DNA from: Rotaria sp. Silwood1
Taxonomy: Eukaryota; Rotifera; Eurotatoria; Philodinida; Philodinidae
Length of the DNA stretch: 64,000 nucleotides
Direction: 5' to 3'
NCBI GenBank assembly: GCA_905250075.1
Contig: CAJNOP010000021.1
Span: 2,319,808 to 2,383,807, forward strand
A program made the translations under genes and the position numbers. A model generated the notes under the pieces. It had not been told where the DNA came from and ran no database searches. It worked only from the letters and a program-made list of their open reading frames with translations. Shown one piece after another: positions 35,773-48,215 of this stretch. Each line of letters starts with the position of its first letter. The first letter of the stretch is position 1.

Positions 35773-38700
35773 ACACTTGACGATGTCTATTTTGTTTAAC
35801 TCTTCCATCGAATTGATCTTTGCTTTAGATTCATTTGTCATTATGCTTGAATATTTGATCTTAAAATCTGAGACACACTTTTATTTATTTTTTTAGACTA
35901 ATCAGTTGTCGTTTATAACTAAAGAATATATCAACGTTGTCTTTTATTATATTTTCAATTCTATTTCATTACAAAACACTTGTTTTGTGCTACCATTATT
36001 ATCAATCATTATCATTCTTGAAATTCTTGATTATAAAATAATAGAGTTCAAAAATAAGCCAACAATCGATTGTTACAATTGATCAATGTTGTCTAAAGTA
36101 GTTACAATCAACTACGTATTTTGTTATTGTCTATACTTTCAAACCAAGAAAGTTTGTCTTCTGATGTTCCATAAGAAGAAAGAGACATCATGAAGCTAGA
36201 AGATAAATAGTAAAATCGTATGAAAAATAGTTGTCAGAAAAAGTTAAGTTCGATACAAATATATCTTCTATCCAAGGTCACATAAGAACGATCGTCGCAA
36301 GTTGAACAAGTTGAAAAACTATCATAATTGTTTGATAGCATCAATACACTGAAATAATAATATGATTGATTCATACAAAGAAATCATCATCTTTTTCTTT
36401 GAAGGGAACGATTTTGTTGTTTTCAATCGAGTCTTATTTTTAAAGCGTATCTCATGATACCTTGAGAATACTGTAGGTACAAAAATATCTACGGTACAAA
36501 CAGATTGCAGACTTTTTCAATATATTTATATATCAAAAATTCTCATTTTTTTTGAGATTTTATGATCGTAATCGAAGTCAACAACAGATAATATTGAAAT
36601 TTATTCTCATGTTTTTTTTGTCTATCTTTCTCCTTCTCTCTTACATTTACTTTTGACTTTTCGCCCGAATAAGATAAAAGAACGTTATGCTTATATAATG
36701 TCAACATATTATTATTATTGAATGTAATCAATAAAATATTTTTATTCAGATAAATTTTTCAAAAGTAGAACAATTTTATATTCATGAATATTGTTCATAA
36801 ATGGTATTATTTCTGAATTTCATGATTGATATTCGTAGCTATTATTTATTGTTAAGTTTCATATTAACGATTTTACAATTCATTATTTTTGGTTTACGAC
36901 TTTGTCAAACATAATATAGTATAAGCGAGGGTTATTAACAGAGGAGACGATGGAAAAAAAATCAGTTTTTTCCTCTTCATATATAACTATCATAAATGAT
37001 GTTGTTCTTTGTGAATAAAATCATGTGAATCAATTCTTATTTCTTTTTCATTGTTGTTTTGTTTCGTCGACTGTTTGCTGAAAGAGAGTAGACTAAATGA
37101 AATCGGATGTTTTATAAAAACTAACTATTGTTAAACAAGAGACAAAAATAAGGTAAGTACATGAAAAGCTTTTGCACTTGTTAATAGTGATTATACAGGA
37201 AATGTGAAGTGGCATTTAATTTATATTGTATATGAATTTTCTTTCATGATAAAAATCATTTTGTCAAACTTAAATAAAATCAGAGATGATCATCAAGAAA
37301 ATCTTGTGAATTCGAAGATAAAATTATATCCTGATTAAATTGACCAAATCATGAGTGCGCTCTTCTTTTTCTAGGTTAGTTGCTTTTTTTTTATTGGTTT
37401 ATATGTCAAAAGAGAACGTGAAGTGTACTTCAAAAAACTATGTTATGGGCACATTGATTTTATCGAATAGGTACAAAACGAGTAGATCAGAGAAACGATA
37501 ATGGGATCGATTCAGTTCTTTTTCTTTCTTTGAAATACTAACTGGAGATAAGATACGAATAAAGTAATAGGTTTCTCCTCTAATTTTGATACTAAATGAT
37601 GAAAACGAGTCTATCTATCCTAATAGAAATCAGCGTTTTAAACTATCGAATATTTTATTATTAGTCTATTAAAGATGCTTGATTGAATGTTCCTCTTCAA
37701 CAATACTGAGTACAAGGTTATTGCTTAGGTATCTTGCAAACAATGTAGTCATTGAAGTAGAATTTCATGATGATAATTTTCCAGTACTTTAGGGTCGTTT
37801 TTTTCTATCTATCTATATTTATTTATATATTGTTAACGAACAGGATATTAGAACTCATATATTGATAGAGTGCATCGTCTTGCTAATGTTGAATTTAATC
37901 CTATCTAGGCATACCATAAATTCATCGATTTATTTAATTTCCTGTCTTCTTGTCTAATCTTTGTTATGATTTTTTTTTTCTTCGTTTTTTTCGAGTTTTA
38001 ACATCCTACGTAACGCTCAATCTGATGTGTGCGTTTATGGAGAGATTTGCACATAAATAATGCGAAGCAGTAAGTGGAATTTACAGAAAATGTTCAATCG
38101 AGGATAAAATCTTGAATTAAAAGAAAAGATGAAAGAAAGAAATTGATTGTTAGTGTAATCGAATCGTTGTAAAGAAGTAAATAGAAAGGGAAAGATCTTG
38201 ATCAATACTATCAGTATAATTAAACAAAAGAAAGAGATGCCAAGATTCTCATCTTTCGTTTCTTCTATCTTTTGTTATTGTTCAAATATTAATTTATATT
38301 TTTCAATGATTTATCTAATATATTAATTCTTAATACTCGAAACATACATCATCGATGAATTAAAAATCATGATGATAAACAATAAAAAAAAAATTAAAAT
38401 TATTGTTAGTGTTGTTTCAGTGATGTGTGTCGGTATTGTTGTTTCGGTCGAATCTAATGCAATTCTTTATCTCATAATATTATTCAGATTTTTCTATAGA
38501 TCATGACTACGGGCTCCACTGAATAATCATCGCTATATGTCAACAAATAACAATACGATCTGCTTGCCCTTTCTTTTATTATCTTCTTCTTTCTCTATCA
38601 ATCTCAGCAAAAGAAATATAGATAGGAGAACAATGTGACTGACAATCATATCGCTTAGATTAAGATTATGTGTTGTTTAGAATTCAATTATTACTTGTCT

Positions 38701-41700
38701 AAAAATCATATTTGTTTGTTCATGTTACTGGTATAGACGCCAATCTGTCTTCTTCAATTATATTGGTTTGATCCGAAGAACATATTCTTATATTTGTCTG
38801 TACTAAACCAAATCGATCAATCATATTCTTATTCTTGAGTAATCATGCTGATCTTGTCCTGTCTATCAGTCGTTGTAAGTCATTATCAATGCTAAAAAAA
38901 ATATAGAATGCTTGCTTCTATACTTTCTTTTTTATGTTGATTTTGGGAAAATATCACTCGTGCACAGCCAAATATAGCACAAAATCAACATTCGCTTTTC
39001 ACCGTTTTTCTCTCCTCGCGTTACTTTATGCAAGCTGTATGTGTGTCTATACGCGTCCGTCCGTTGATTTCCTTTTTCCGATTAAAATTCTACAAGTTGC
39101 TGAGAAGCTCACTTGATTTGATTACTTTGCCTTGTTTTCTTGTTCTGTTTATGTTTTGAGGATCAATCAGTTAGCAATTCACCTTTGGCAAAGTTCTATT
39201 TTATCATATAACTCGCCCTTTTTTCTTGATGCATAATATGTTTATATACGTGTATTCATATCCGATGCGTATTCATTATATAGCATCATATACATAACGA
39301 GATTCTTGGACTAGATGCATTGTGTTTTTCACAACGGGTGAATTATCAATGACGTTGACGATAGGCTGTATATATGTGAAAGAAAGAAGAAAACAATATT
39401 TACCTTATCAATGGCTCGTTCTCATCATTTGCTGCTCTTTTTCCTCTCTATTTATAGATGATGCTTTGATACCGTCACTATCTCTATCTTCAGTATGGTT
39501 TTCACGGGTAAGATTTACTCATATATATATATATATGAATATGCAATCATGCATTTCAATTATATAACCAAAAAAAAGAGACGAAGAAATGGACGACCAG
39601 ATGTTCGTATGTTTTATCGCTTTATTTCTCTCCCTTACTACATTGACACAAATATCATATTTACTGATCTGCACAGGATTGATCTAGGATCAATGATTGA
39701 CTTAGTTTTAATGATGTCAGATTCGATGATTGATTGGCTTATCAATGAGGCAACATCGTCTAAACATAATGACATCAAGAAATGGAACGTGTGAGATCAA
39801 ATGAGATAGTGATATACCATTTCCAATATACATCGTTGGTATTTATGATAGATGTAAAAAAACTTCATCTTATATCCGACTTTCTTGTTCTCTAAATATC
39901 AATCATGTAAACGAGCTACATATCGCATTCTAGGATTCGAGTAAGTGACAGAACGTGCACATAAATGAATAATTCTCATTTGTTACTATATTACCACAAA
40001 TGTTAATCGTTATTTTAGGATTCTTTGTCTTTTTGTCTATTTTTCTTTTTTGCAGCAATCATAAAGGCAATAAATTGTCAAGATATTTAATTGTAAGTAG
40101 TTGTCATTAGTTTTCTCCATTTGTTATTTTCGTCAATAGTTAATGTCGGAATTACATTTGAAAGAAAAGAGCAAACCACGTGAGTAGCTTACACCCTTGT
40201 TTTTGTACGTTAAACATTTTGCATAGGATAGATTCTCACAGTTCTTTATTGGTTTATTTAAATATTGGACGTAGAAAAAAAAAACTATTTTCACATCCTT
40301 TTTGCCACTGTATTAGAAATCGATCATTTTTTTTTCTCCTAAATTTATTTGACATTTTATTAGATAAAAATAATAGCATTTATGTAACTAGTAGTTCTTT
40401 TTGACTATTTATGTGCTTATAAACTTATCTTTAAAATAGATTAACGAATCGTAATCTTCATGTTGTCAAGCAAGACAAAGATGAGATTTAAAAATAGTTT
40501 TATGTCTTTTATTAATACGAACTAAACATGAACGATCGATTTTCCTAGAAAGAAAAAAATAAAGGATAAAAACTGAATTCTGTTCTTTATTCTAGTGAAA
40601 AAGTACTTTTATTTATAGAAGTAGAAAGAAAAACATTATGGCCAACACGTTTTTGCTTCTTTAATGAATACGACAGGGAACCGCTTACCGACAGCAAATA
40701 TTTTTATAATGTATTAATATTTATAGTAAGCATCGAAAGAAAAACTATAAAAATAAATGATTAAGTAGAGGTTTTTTTTTGACAACACACATTTAAACCT
40801 ATTTGTACATCGTTTTACTCTAGTTTTCATAGATAAATTGTCTATTGACTGAATTACCTCATTAATAATTGTATTCATTATAATATTTGATTTTTTATCA
40901 ACATGATGGCTTTGTGTCTAGAAGTGATGTCATCTATATTTAAATGACCTTATTTGCTTAAATACAAATTGACGTTAATCATGCCTTTAGAAGAATGGTA
41001 CAATTGATAGTTATCAGTTATGTTGCTAATGCGATTGTTTTTTTTTGTCATTGATGTGTACGAAATAGGAAAAGCGCAATGATGCGCAAAACTCGTATGA
41101 TTAAGGAAGCAGAGAAAATAGAGAATTTATCTGCACTATTTTTATGCCTTTTTTTCTTGCACACTCTCTTCTTTTCTCGTCTATTTTGAGTCCTTCATTT
41201 GACCTTCTCCATTTGTCTTTCTCTCTTCAGTTTATTAGTTCTTTTTTTTTGATTTAAAAAAACGGCGTCTGTTTGTTTTCGTAACCATACCATTTCATGT
41301 TGCCTAATGTCGATATTGACGATGTGTCATTTTTTACTGATTCTCGAAATTCTCAAAAGACAAATAATTCTTTTTTTTTTCTATCAGATATCATATAAAG
41401 TAAGTTCGATGATGTCTTGCTAATTTTTTTAAATGACAAATATATTGAAGTGGTAATTATGATGATGGCAACAATGTGATATTTTTATTCTATCTATTCT
41501 TGCGTCCCTTAAGATAAAGTCAGAAAAGAAAAGAAATAACAGTCATGCTTCGTCTCAGATTTTTGTACTGCTCTTTCTTTCTCTTCTTTTTTTTCAATTA
41601 ATATTGACGATATCAAAAAAAAAGAACAATTTTCCTTCAGCACTCTAAGTATGCGAGTAATATATATATATAAATATTAGCACTTGGTTGTTTATTAACG

Positions 41701-42704
41701 ATACTGTTATTTTCTATGATTGATTACTATTAATTGAACATAATTATTATGTAATCATTTTCTTCTATAAATATAATCAAGTGCATGAATTTTTTTTCTT
41801 TAAGTAAGTACAAATTCTTTTGTAAAACTATCTGATCTTTACTTGATATATGAAGTAAAATGTGATAGGAGAGATTTTACTGAATAAAAATAGTTACATT
41901 TGTGTTGTCATCATTTTTGATATAAAAAGAACACATTGTAACGAACCAATGTTTTGGTGTCACTTGACAGGTATGCGTATATACATGGATCGAGTGTGTT
42001 ACATCGGTAGAAGAGAAAATTGATGCAAAAAAAAAATACGAAAGAAAGAAGTGCATAATGTGGATTGAAGAATATTTGTTTTGGAAGTAAATTGAAGTTG
42101 GCAGTGGCATGATGGATGATGAGGTTGCATATATGTGTTTGTGCATTGAATAGGAAAAAAAAGAAAAGAAAAAAAAATTTGACAAAGACAATCGAAGATC
42201 GGTGTCATATTGTTTGTATGATGACAATATATTTATATTTATAAATTGATAATTCTTATTTCCTTTCTTCTTTCGTCTTTTGTTCAATTTGAATATTAAA
42301 ATCATCTATTAATTTTAAAGCTATAATTGCTAACGTGACTTTCAAAATAAAAAATAACAAAATTTATTCACTAAAGTAAATACAATTCACTTCTTTCCGT
42401 TAAAGAGAACAGAGAATCAAGCACACTCGGAATATATTTCGTGTGCATTTTATTTATTAATTTTTATAGCCATCATTTCTTAACCGGATAAGAATAAATG
42501 ATGAGATTCAATTAATATTTACCTTCTTTTTCTTATTTATTTATCATACATTAATCTTGAGCTTATATATATATATATCGATCATCAATTAAATCGATTT
42601 TACTCTTTTTTATGTTTTAGACAACAATATTTGATTAAATAGCAGCGATCATATTTGTGTCGCTGAAAACCAATTTATTATCATTCTTGTTGGTTCTTTT
42701 TCAC
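35773..42704. other. Large gene-poor stretch upstream of GPCR
   Basis: Nearly 7 kb shows no supported gene on either strand. Low-complexity T-rich and AT-rich tracts abound, with (AT)n at about 39519-39537, 41658-41672 and 42564-42579. Open frames at 38934-39116, 39322-39794, 40180-40404 and 41877-42305 have biased compositions and no family signal. By position the right end contains the GPCR promoter. Confidence 0.45.
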
Positions 42705-45034
42705 ATGATTATTTGTTTTCGCACTTTTGACATTAACATCAGTCGATTGTTCACATTCGCCTGTCTTCTCACCGTTTTTTCTATTATTCAATATAAATTA
42801 ATCCTTGCTGTTGATGCCGCTCCTGGAACTTCAAAACGTACTTATCCACCTTTGAACAGAATAACAACATCACGAAAGACAAGTATTCAAACAACAACAA
42901 ATCGAACAGATAATTGTGTAGCTGAAATAATTGATGAAACATTATATTTCTTTTCTGTGGGGTATCGAGCAATTTCTGGTGCGCTTGTTGTGCCAATAAC
43001 AATTTGCGCTATATGCGGAAATACTCTTGTTATTTATGTTATTAAACATTATCGTTCACTACGTGTTACAGGCAATGTTTTTCTTGCCTCGCTTGCTGTC
43101 GCCGATGTTGGTGTTAGCACGTTGGCAATGACATTTTATGGGTTACAATTACTTTATGGAAGATGGCTTTTTGGAGCGGTAAGTTAATTCATGTGATCAA
43201 TGAATGTTAATTCCCTGGAAAACTATACAATTTTCTTTTTTATTGCGAACGCACAAAGTTAAACTATTTGGTATTCTATTTACGAAGCATTTGTGTACAT
43301 AAATGAATCAAACAAGTGTTTCTAGTAACGGAGCAGTCAATAATAAATTTCTTTTCTCCATTTATTGAGATCAATGGTTGTTATTTTGCTTCGTACGAAA
43401 TGTCTAAATGTGAAGAAATTCATCAAAATAAGATGATGTTTCAGTTTCTTAAGGATTGAGGAATGTTATTTTAAGTCACCGACATTCATAAAATCAAAAC
43501 GATTGAAAACTAAAAATACATGTGATTCTATGTTTTTTTTAAAAACTCTAAAAAAAACCGGTGCAAAACGTATTAAATATTTTAATCATTGTTTTTATTT
43601 TGCGTGTTGTGGATATTCCTGAATAAAAATATTTTTTTCTTGTGTTGTATCAAGATTCAGAATAGCTACAATTTCAAATGAAAAAAAAAGACGAACTAAA
43701 CAAACAAAATTTATTAAACATCCTATTAATTCATCAGTGAAAATCTATTATAATATATTTTTGTTTTAAACTCTTTTAGTTTATGTGTCGTTTATGGTTT
43801 TCATGTGATGTTCTATTTTCAACAGCATCTATAATACATTTAGCTTGTATATCACTTGATCGTTATTTATCTATAGTACGTCCATTTGAGTATGAAAATT
43901 CATCATCAGAACGACGACGTTATATAATGATATTTTTTTGCTGGTTTGTATCAGCTTTACTTTCATTTATACCAATATTTACTGGTGTATATACAACACG
44001 TGAACAACGACATAAAATTGATTGTTTAAATCATGTTCATGGTCGTTGTATATTTGCTGTTAATCAAGCATATGCTATTGTATCATCTTCATTTTCATTT
44101 TGGGTTCCAGGTGCCATTATGATTATAATGTATGCTATGTTAATACGAATAGCTGATCGAAAAGAACGTGAAGCATATGAAATCATGGATGCTGTTGCTC
44201 AACGTCGACGTGCATCACAACAAAATCAATATTCTACTCGTCGACGATCCAGTGAGGATCAAATAACTATTGAAACAACACCAATGACACAACAATTACA
44301 ACGTAATCATCATTTATCAACAGCAATGAAAACAAGTAATGGACATTCAAATCATCTTCGTCGTGAAAGAAAATATGATAGTCTTGATACAGTAACGGAT
44401 CGACAGGCATCTGTTGATTTACATGGTAGTCTAATCGAGACACGCAATACTCATATGAAACATTTAAGACGTGAACGTCGTGCTGTTAAAACTTTAGGTT
44501 CAGTTATGGTTGCTTTTATCATATGTTGGCTTCCATTTTTTGTTCGTTATACAGCATGTGAACCAAATCGTTGTAATTGGAAAATTGCTCCTCTTATTGC
44601 AGATATCGTTTTTTGGGTTGGTTATTTTAATTCCATGATCAATCCGTAAGTTAAATACAAAAGAAACTTTCCGAATAACATATTTGATTATTTGTGTGTA
44701 TTTCAGATTTTTATATGCTTTTCACAATAGAAATTTTCGTACAGCTTTTAAAAAGACACTCAGTCGATCTTTTGTCTGTTGTCGAGAACGTCGTGCAAGT
44801 ACAACTAGTTCAATTGCATTACCACCAGCAACACCAAGTGGTGAATCACAGAGAACAAGTACCAATATGAGACGGCTTAAAAAGAGTAACTTTATTCGAT
44901 CGATAACAAGCATTAATGAAAGACAAATTCGAAATAAAAATAATCTAAGTCGTGGAAAAGTCCTTGAAGCATCAAATGGAAATTTAAGTGGCGGAGAAAA
45001 TAGTTCTTCATCAAAACGTAACTCTTGCCTTTAA
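42705..45034 (+). CDS. Biogenic-amine-type (beta-adrenergic/octopamine-like) G protein-coupled receptor, 3 exons, 555 aa
   Basis: Exons are 42705-43178, 43780-44645 and 44707-45034 (1668 nt). It is a rhodopsin-class seven-helix receptor. TM1 contains GNTLVIYVIK and TM2 LASLAVADVG with the conserved Asp. TM3 reads CRLWFSCDVLFSTASI, where Asp about 168 is the amine-binding residue and Cys about 161 the disulfide partner. ISLDRYLSIV is the DRY motif. TM5 is AIVSSSFSFWVPG, with the catechol-type Ser cluster, and TM6 is ICWLPFF. TM7 reads WVGYFNSMINPFLYAF (NPxxY variant). Third loop is long, Arg/Gln-rich. The tail has CC before RERRAS, a possible palmitoylation site. These residues fit octopamine/tyramine/beta-adrenergic-like receptors; the ligand cannot be assigned. 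The N-terminal about 35 residues are hydrophobic and may be a signal peptide. An upstream non-ATG extension of the frame is ignored. Confidence 0.9.
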
Positions 45035-47011
45035 ATAAACAAATTTTTGTGACAATTGTTTGTTTTTATTTTATTACGCGCATCTATTTTTTCAGTTGTA
45101 TGTGATGAGTGCAGTTACATAAAAAAATAGAAGCTTACTGTGATTTCTTATCGAGAGCTTTTTTTTTGTTCTTTCTTTTTCTTTGTGCTGAATTTCATAT
45201 TCGATTGTCATTGTATAGCTGAATGTATAATGCGATGCCGATGTGCTTCATCGCAAGCCCGGTGAGCGATAATCGAGTCTTTTATTTTTATGTTCTAATT
45301 GTTAAAGTAAAAAAAAAATAGAATGAATATGATAAACCAAAAATTAAAATGGTCTATAAGGTAATTGAAGTTTTTTTCTTTTTGTTGTGATATAAATAAT
45401 GATAATAAGTAATAAGTAGAACAATAGTCATGAACGTCATATCATAATAAAAACGAGAAAAAGATTTTTCTTTCTCTTCGACTCAAGTTTTTCACTATGA
45501 TGTCAACAATTAGCAAATTTCTCTTGTAGGTTTTTCAGTACAAATATGTGGTTTTATAATACAAATGAAATAAAAGAGTCATCAAGAATAAGTTCATATT
45601 TATTCGCAAACTCGTCTGAGTAAAAAGAAATTATTTCAATACCTATCCATCTATAGACTAGGCTGTCTCAATTCGATAATCAATGCCATAAACGAGGCTG
45701 AAGGATAATAGAAAAGGACTGAATTATTGATAGGTTTCCTAATCAAGCAACAAGACATATCGGCTCCTCTAGAAACAGCTGTTGTTTTTGCTTTTATAAC
45801 CAGTAAATTGTTTGTGCGTTTCAACACATGTTCTCTAAGTGAGTTTTCAACGGTACGCTAAAGATTATGATGATATTTTCAATGTAGAATATTATATTAA
45901 AATCGATTGCGAGAAAAATCAATTTTAATACTACAAAATAAATGCTATCATTCTGTTGTATTGACATTTTTTTAATTATTTTGTTTCGCCGACAATTTAT
46001 TTTTCTATTCAGCAAAAACTGTAACCACTTTAGTCATCAGTTTGATTAACATTTTTTTCTAAATTAATTTAAAGCCATAATGACTGAACTAATATTGAAA
46101 AAGTGTGAACGGATTTTCTTATTATTGCATGATGTTTTACATTAATGATGATGATCTATTTTCAGATACTTATAAAATGATTATGTTTTTCATGGGGATT
46201 CAAATCAATAATTATATAGAAGATCGATGTCACTAATTAGAATCAAATATTGTTACGATAAATTCGAGCTTGTATATCGTACTCGAAGAATTGAAAAAAG
46301 GATTACACTTTTAATATAGTATTTGTAATATACGTAGAAAATCAACTAAATAAAAAATCCACCAAAGAAATAGTATCTTCTTTGAAATAGACGAACTATT
46401 CACTATACAGATCACCATATAAAAACTACTGTTGATATCAAAAGATTAAAATATAAAGATCAGTAGAATTATACAGGAAATAGTTCCTATTTACTCTATT
46501 GTCAGTAATACTTGAAGTACATCACGATCTATTTATTTATATTATTGTTGTTTCTTTTTCTGTTATTACATTTTGTCTTTTCGTCTAGTATGTCTTTTAA
46601 AACAACATATTTGATATTAATATGTGTCATTCTTGTTTATAAAATTTTAATAAACTCTTTACACTTATTAGTATTCTTAATCAATTGAGCTCAGACAAGT
46701 TGAACTTGACTTCACATTTAGCTGATTGCATAATACTACTAGTGATTGTTAATTATAATCTTTGTAACGAACGCAAAGATTCATGGATTACAAATATCTT
46801 TTATTGATTATTTAAAAAGCATAGTTTCTTTGACCTTCTCAGCTAAATAGTAAATTGAAATAAATTAACAAGTGAATTGTTAAAAGCACAGATGGTTTTT
46901 TCCGATGATGAGAAAAATAGACTATCCTAAAATAGAGATTTTGGATACTCACAAAGGTACATCATCAAGTGATCCGCTCCATTTGTCTCCAAACTCACTA
47001 TTATATAAGCG
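45035..47011. other. Intergenic stretch downstream of GPCR
   Basis: No gene was supported. A compact hairpin lies at 45231-45255 (TGCGATG, 11-base loop, CATCGCA) followed by a GC-rich CAAGCCCGGTGAGCG. It stands out against the AT-rich flank and may be a structured 3' UTR element. Confidence 0.4.
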
Positions 47012-47507
47012 ATTACTAAAGTAGCGTAAGCTCTAAAGATTTTCTGCTCTTGCTTAAGTTTAGTTGAGCTCGTAAATTTTAGTACATTCATCCAGTAGGA
47101 GTCTAATTTTCAGAAAAAAATATATTTCAGAATTTCGATCTGAAATATTGTACACGTAAAGGTTTCGATTAGACTATTTCGTATACAAAATTGCATAAGT
47201 TTGGAATATCGTATTCCTAAAATAGAGGTTTTTTCATAGAACTGCACTTTTCTTTAAATGTTGTGTCAGATAGGCATGCATTGAAATTTCTATTTCTTAA
47301 CAATGCAATATTCAAAATTGATCAAACTTTGTATATAAGATAGTCTAATCAAGATCTTTATATGTAAAAGATTTTAAATCAAAAATTCCAAAGATGAATT
47401 CTTTCGGAAACTAGACTCTTACTTGATAAATTTGCTAAAAAGTTAAGTATCTCGATCAAATCTAAGCACGAACAGAAAATTTTTGAAGTTTACACTACTT
47501 TAGTAAT
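47012..47507. repeat. Foldback element, about 496 bp
   Basis: The left arm (about 47012-47215) and right arm (about 47290-47507) are imperfect reverse complements. Shared blocks are ATTACTAAAGTAG/CTACTTTAGTAAT at the two ends, AGTCTAATTTTC versus GAAACTAGACTC, and GATTAGACTAT versus ATAGTCTAATC. The arms are diverged (many substitutions). There is no coding capacity and no convincing target duplication. Confidence 0.7.
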
Positions 47508-48215
47508 GCTCACATATTAGCAGAATATGAGAACAAACAAAGTAAATCAACTAAGAATGTTTTCTCGTCAGTATGATCATATGATAATTGAAAAACGATC
47601 AATTTTTTCTTATAAAGATACAGAACGTTTCTTAGAAGGAACATTCGACTTTTAAGAACTGAAAATGAACACAAAAATGAACTTTGTGTGATAAGTGAGT
47701 TTTTACTCAAACATCAGATGTTCTTTATGACAAAACATTTTTCATGGAAAATAGCGACCTCCTACATAAACATAAAAGAAAAAGACTATGAAAAACTATC
47801 TTTGGTAAGTAAGTAAACCAATCATAAGGTATTATCAATATCCTCATTTTTTATTCTTAGTTTAATTTATTTGTATATTCATAATGATCTTTTTCCTTTT
47901 GTAGATCTTGTTATAATTATAATGTAATTAGTTTTTAGGAACAATGGTTTCTATTGTTCTTTTTTCTTGAATGAATGTGAAAAAATAAACTTTTAATAAG
48001 ATGTGTCATTAATTTTGTATAACAATGTAGAACGATATTTTATTAAACACTTAGATTAAATTTTTATTTGATAATGGATAAAATCTTAATCTCAAACATT
48101 AATACATATGTTATTTTAATATTTATTAACAATTGATTGAAAAGTATTAATGAAATTTTTTCAAAATATTATTTCTTTGTTCCTATTAGATTTTTTATTT
48201 TTTTCAGATAAAACA
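47508..48215. other. Intergenic, upstream of hyccin
   Basis: No gene was seen. A pyrimidine tract ending TTTTTTTCAG at 48206 lies 10 bases before the hyccin ATG. This acceptor-like site suggests a spliced or trans-spliced 5' UTR. Confidence 0.45.

Noticed and set aside
41877..42305. 142-residue frame on the minus strand upstream of the GPCR
   Set aside because: Phe/Ser/Lys-rich translation of poly-T/A tracts, overlapping another frame of similar length, with no motif.
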